From assembly GCA_035048495.1 (NCBI GenBank), contig CM068549.1, positions 9,035,822-9,099,821 of the forward strand: a stretch of DNA of 64,000 nt. The letters run 5' to 3'. The notes beneath the pieces are model-generated. The model ran no database searches. It worked only from the letters and a program-made list of their open reading frames with translations, and was not told the origin of the DNA. This document shows, one piece after another, positions 59,867-64,000 of this stretch (the stretch's first letter is position 1; each line of letters begins with the position of its first letter). Origin of the DNA: Euptelea pleiosperma. Lineage: Eukaryota > Streptophyta > Magnoliopsida > Ranunculales > Eupteleaceae. The translations under genes and the position numbers were made by a program.

Positions 59867-60428
59867 ATACGGTTGTATAGAAGATAAGAGTACACAACCT
59901 TATTTAGTCAGAAGTAGCACAACTAGTGCGAATTTCAAGAAAAATGAAGATGGTCAGTCTTGAACAGAACCAGCCAAAATCTTCAGGAAGTAGCTACATA
60001 CGGTTGTGTAAAACATAGGGATACACAACCGTATGCCCTCAGATTTGATAGATCAAGGTTGGATTTTTGCATAAATAGCATGTATTGATTTTTGAGCCAA
60101 CTACCCACAGATCAGAGAAACTAATTGGATACGGTTGTGTAGGAAGAAAAGCTACACAATAGTATGGAGTCAGATCTGGAAGATCTACGGCCAAAAATGA
60201 GAAAAAGCACATGTGCCCTTTTCCTCGAGATCTGCACAGTGGGATGAAAAACTATTCACATACGGTTGTATAGGACATCCTCCTACACAACCGTATGCAA
60301 TTACATTTCTAAAAATACCCCTCATACTTTTAGAAAAGCGCATATGCCATTTTCCACGAAAAGCGTGCAGAATCTACCAGAATTAATGGCGTACAGTTGT
60401 GTAGCACCCTTGACTACACAATCGTATG
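59867..60428. repeat. Five-copy hairpin array, exact 131-bp period
   Basis: ACGGTTGT (last copy ACAGTTGT) begins at 59869, 60000, 60131, 60262 and 60393: four equal steps of 131 bp. Each is the left arm (ATACGGTTGTGTA type) of an inverted repeat whose right arm (TACACAACCGTAT type) follows after 11-12 bases. Sequence between hairpins has diverged strongly, though adjacent copies share traces such as CAGATCTG and ATGCCATTTTCC/GTGCCCTTTTCC. 131 is not a multiple of three, so this is not a protein repeat. Confidence 0.92.
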
Positions 60429-60527
60429 TGGTTACTTTTTTAAGGTTGTTTATATTTATTCATTATTTTAATCTTTTTTCCCTATAAAGGTGAGTCTGCA
60501 ACATGTGCAGACCCCTTCCCAGAACTC

Positions 60528-60536
60528 TATAAATAG
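60528..60536 (+). promoter_or_regulatory. TATA box downstream of the hairpin array
   Basis: TATAAATAG, about 100 bp after the last hairpin; the following sequence is cut at 60548 by an LTR. The order palindrome array then TATA mirrors the Copia-type LTR just upstream, so 59.7-60.55 kb may be the U3 of another LTR. Confidence 0.5.
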
Positions 60537-60547
60537 AAGATGATATT

Positions 60548-63500
60548 TGAAAGAAGAATTTTCCGCGTCGTCAATTCGGAAACCCTAACTTCAACAATAT
60601 TTGTAAAATCCGATTATCTGCAAAATGTAACTTGTATAGCAGTACGTGTCGGATGTCGATCCGCACTCGATGTGAGTTAGTACAATAAGGAATTAAAACT
60701 GACAAATAATATACAGAGAGAAATGAGAATGGTGGAAGAGATGAGAAGGGCGAGTCGATTTAAAAACAACATTCATTTGAGATTCAGAACACCAAAATAT
60801 CAAAAACAACTTCATTAATCATCAAAGAGTGCGTACATAAATCAAAATAACAGAAATAAAGAAAGCATGTAAGAAAGCATGTAAAGGGATGAGAGATGAA
60901 GAGGTAAGGGAAAGAAACGTCCATTGAAATCTCAGAGCTAAGGGCGCTACCGATCAAGAAGAGGATCGTCCAAGACTCCGATGAATGCTTCAATCGTGGA
61001 GAAGGGTTTTGACAGAGAAGCATCCCATGACCTTTGGAGCTAAGGGCGCTATCGATCAAGAAGAGGACCGTCCAAATTTCATGGAATGCTACTCAATCGT
61101 GGAATCCACATCGACTCTTACCGGCCGACAAGGTAGATGTGAATTGGCTAATGTACTATAATGTGCCCTAAAAAGCTCACCTTTTCACTCGCCGAAAGGA
61201 GTCGGACAAGTGAATAGGCGATCGGCCTGAGAAAGTAGTGAGAGGATCTAGAGAGAGAAAATAGACTTAGAAAGAGAAATCTCAATCTAGAGAGAGAACA
61301 TGGGATTAGGGATGTCACGCCCCTTCCATGTTGTCTAGAGAGAGAAAGTGAGAGAAACTAGGTAGAGAGAGAAAGTCACTAACTCTAGAAAGAGAAAGTG
61401 AGGGTTTAGACACAGGTTTAGGGATGAGACGTCCCTTCCATGTCCGTTAGAGAAAGAGAGAGAGAAACTAGGATTTCTAGAGAGAGACATCTCACTCTAG
61501 AGAGAGCAAATAGAATGTAGAGAGAGAAAGTAGAGAAAGAGAACATGGAATTAGGGATGTCACTTCCCGTCCATGTCATTTAGAGAGAGAGGAGATCTAG
61601 AGAGAGAAAGTAGTTTTAGAGAGAGAAACTAGGATTTCTAGAGAGAGGAGAAACCCTAGAGAGAGAAAGTGAGAGAAGATAGAGAAAATACCTCGTAGTA
61701 CTTACCATTGAGTGACCGGAGTGCATCGGGACCAGGATGTGGTCGGAGTGGTGAAGATCGACCCATGGCAATGGTCCAAGATCAGCCAATGATGGTCGGC
61801 CAAGAAAACATTGGCCATGGAAGATGAGAGTGGTGTGGCTTTCGGTAGGCTTTGGTGGTGCACACAACTTACCCTTAGAGCACAGGCTGGTTTGAAGAGG
61901 AGATGGTGGGAGTATGCACAGCCTTGCTGTCCATGGGAGAAAACATGGGCTGTTCTCTATGGCATGGAGGCATACGGGCCAGCCTTTGATGGAGAGAAGA
62001 CCAAGGAGGTTTCAGACCTACTGATCATCTAGCAGCTCGTGAATGAATGACTCCAACAGATCGTGGAGACTAATGTTGCTGGCTCGTATCGGACCAATGA
62101 ATGGTGAAGATGATAACAACGAGAAGCTCTCAGTTTGAAGCATGGAGATGGAGTGCAGGTTGTAAAAAGTGAAGCCGTAATGGCTTGTTGGTGCATCACG
62201 CACACAATCAGGGAATGGAGAAGGTGGTACCTGCAGGTTCCCTTGACCACATTGTAGATCTCCCACTAATGGAGAAGGCAATGGTGGCATGTAGATAGAA
62301 CTGGCCAATGAGGAGATGAGGTGCAGGTCGTGCCTGCCAGCATGATGAAAGGGATCCACGGTGCACCTGTGTTGCTGGTTGTGAGAGGGGAAGAGATCCA
62401 CGGTAGAGGTGCAGACCGACAGGAGGCACGCCAGATACATGGTGGTGTGATGGCTGTGGTGGAAATGCAGCAGCTCCAAGAGGGAGGAGCAGATCGCCGG
62501 CATTAATGGAGGGATAACGAAGGCCAAGAAGAGGCCGTGATGGCCGTAATTATTGGCTGGAGGGGAAACACGGTGGAGAAAGATGAAGCAAACAGTGGTG
62601 AAGATGTTGCTGCAATTTACAGCCAAGTTCGCCGGAGTTTGGAGAAGAGTTGCAATGGAGATGAGCAGCAAGGTGTTGGGTCCGTTTCTTGACAGGAGAA
62701 GGGAGGAGAACGTGGAATGGGGGAACCCAACTTGCAGGTGTGGTGGCAGGAGAGATGAGCGCCAAGAGAGGGAGTTACAACGGTGTTGAGGGAGAAGATG
62801 AACAGTGGCTGAGGACGGTGGTGGCTAGTGGTGGAGAGCACCGTTTTGAAGTGTTCACCGTCCAGGGAGAGGAATGGTGGTAGGAGACGAACCAGGTTGC
62901 AGGTTGCAACTCGGTGGAAATGGAGAAAGCAGCAACTACGTAGAGATCCCGTAAAGGGAGGCTGCAACAGTGGGAGGAGATGCCGGAAAATGAGGACTGC
63001 AACTCCGTTGCTGCCCAAACCAGTGGTGGAGATGACGGACTCCAGCACATGGACAACCCAGTCCGTGGAAAGCAAGGAGCATGATCTGGAGTTGCAAGTG
63101 GGTTGTGCATGGCCTGTTCTAGAGAAGGTTGGAGGAAGCAAAGCTGGTAGAGGAGGTGCAGACCGTGAAGAAGATGAAGGTGTGGCTGTTGGAGAGGTTG
63201 CTGGTTGCCGAAAGAAGAAGGAGGAGATGGCCGGTTCTCCTCCCAAAGGAGGAGCCGATTGCTCCTCTCAAGTCTGTCCAAGCCAGTTAGAACGTGGGGG
63301 AGATAGATGGAAGAAAGGAATGTGGTGGCTCCCATTGTGCTCTCCCAACGAGAGACCGTGTGAGAGAGAAGTGAGAGAGAATCAGATGTGAGGGAAAGAG
63401 AGGGTGAGATATATCGTGGGTTAGAGGTTAAGGGGATGAGAGAAATGAAGAGAGAGAAATGGTCAAGGAAGACCAATTCTCTCACATTCATGATGTTGTT

Positions 63501-64000
63501 AGAAAAGTAGGGGAGTTAGTTGTAGGATTAGAGGGATCCACGTGGTTTATTGAGGGGAAATGGTCACGGGAGACTGTTTCTCCCTCATTCCAACGACAAT
63601 GAAGCCGTGGGGTTGAGAAGTTAGGAATGGAGGGAATAAACGATCTTGGCCATAGGATTAGAGCTTGAGTTGGGCCTATTCACTGGGCTTCTCAAGTGGG
63701 CCCTTTGGCCACTAAGATGGGGTCGAGATTGGCGAAGGCCATGGGGGTCCAAAGAATGCCAGTGAGCCATGGGCCATGGGCCATGGGATGAATGAGTGGA
63801 TCGATGATTTGGTTAGTCCCAAGATTGGTGAACCGTCGGATCTGGAGAGATCCAACAGTCCAATGAGCGATCTAACGGTCCGATTGAAAATCTAACGGTG
63901 GAAAAGCTATGGGAGATGGGATAGAACTAGAGGAGAGGAGATCGAAGGTTAGGATGATCGATCTGAGGATTGGGGTAGTCGATCTGAGGATTGGACGGGG
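60548..64000 (-). mobile_element. Diverged long-LTR family copy, runs off the window
   Basis: Begins TGAAAGAAGAATTTTCCGCG (LTR end on the - strand). Acceptor ATTTTGCAG (ending 60618) and donor CAATG|GTAAGT (61705) frame the longest intron here, about 1.09 kb, rich in GAGAGAGAAA and with a repeated GATGTCACGCCCCTTCCATG-like block (61312, 61428, 61555). The leader (61706-63390) has weaker GGAGTTGCA motifs (63000, 63093); a GATATATC TATA-like site lies near 63407; U3 carries GATCCAACAGTC-type repeats (63845-63900). The TGATATTCGC start is beyond 64000. Open frames of up to about 240 codons here are leader artefacts. Confidence 0.8.

Noticed and set aside
59867..60428. CRISPR-like regular array
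   Set aside because: Nuclear plant DNA; the repeated parts are paired inverted repeats with tiny loops, spacers are remnants of a tandem monomer, and no cas genes exist.
62018..63491. Frames of 187-238 codons at the right end
   Set aside because: Leader of the long-LTR copy; overlapping frames on both strands, no motif, contains the family GGAGTTGCA motifs.
1..64000. tRNA or rRNA genes
   Set aside because: I saw no cloverleaf or rRNA-like block on either strand by eye; a covariance-model scan would be needed to exclude short ones.

Overview
This window is repeat-dense nuclear DNA from a flowering plant, probably a eudicot with a retrotransposon-rich genome. The evidence is plant-type introns (GT..AG) in split gene fragments, plant gene families (plant mobile domain, HVA22, glutamate receptor-like, LRK10L/WAK-associated), plant-lineage Ty3/Gypsy (Athila-type), long-LTR, Ty1/Copia and L1-type elements, and MITEs. 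A run of exactly 100 N (45579-45678) is an assembly gap. I cannot name the species.

Layout. 1-31.6 kb: mostly one retrotransposon family with long, complex LTRs (5'-TGATATTCGC...CTACTTTCA-3' in sense orientation). It starts with the 3' part of a pol-bearing Athila-type element on the + strand (RNase H and D,D35E integrase, 1-1731; 3' noncoding region; LTR 3660-5325), then truncated copies. Next is a complete 11.1-kb non-autonomous member on the - strand (9668-20761, TSD ATGGG). It is nested in a solo LTR of the same family (9035-22841, TSD GCGAG). Host sequence at 22.8-25.3 kb carries a WAK-associated receptor-kinase fragment and an HVA22-like pseudogene. More nested LTRs follow (25.3-31.6 kb), including a solo LTR with TSD GGCCG.

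31.6-49.8 kb is the most gene-like part. It holds a decayed plant-mobile-domain gene split by a solo LTR (TSD TAAAC), two possible exons of an unrecognised gene, the first four exons of a CCCH zinc-finger/NUP42-like gene at 40991-41892, L1-type LINE fragments downstream of it, the gap, several MITEs (Mutator-like foldbacks and a 410-bp hAT type), and the promoter plus first exon of a glutamate receptor-like gene.

49.8-64 kb: a 3.8-kb repeat unit present twice in tandem (49804-57452), probably long Del/Tekay-like LTRs with internal satellites; a Copia-type LTR (58410-59695); a five-copy hairpin array with an exact 131-bp period (59.87-60.43 kb); and another member of the first LTR family from 60548 to the end.

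Main finding. The long-LTR family keeps a layered architecture in almost every copy: a 26-bp (near-)perfect palindrome beside a TATA-like box, a purine-rich leader of about 1 kb studded with CCGGAGTTGCAG..CTGCAACTCCGG palindromes, a splice donor usually directly behind an ATG (ATG|GTAAG), an intron of 270-1090 bp with a stem-loop near its 3' end, and a TTTTGCAG/TTTTACAG acceptor about 80 bp before the LTR end. The intact non-autonomous copy carries only one gag-like reading frame; the pol-bearing relative at the left edge shares its 3' noncoding region, so it is the obvious candidate for a mobilising partner.
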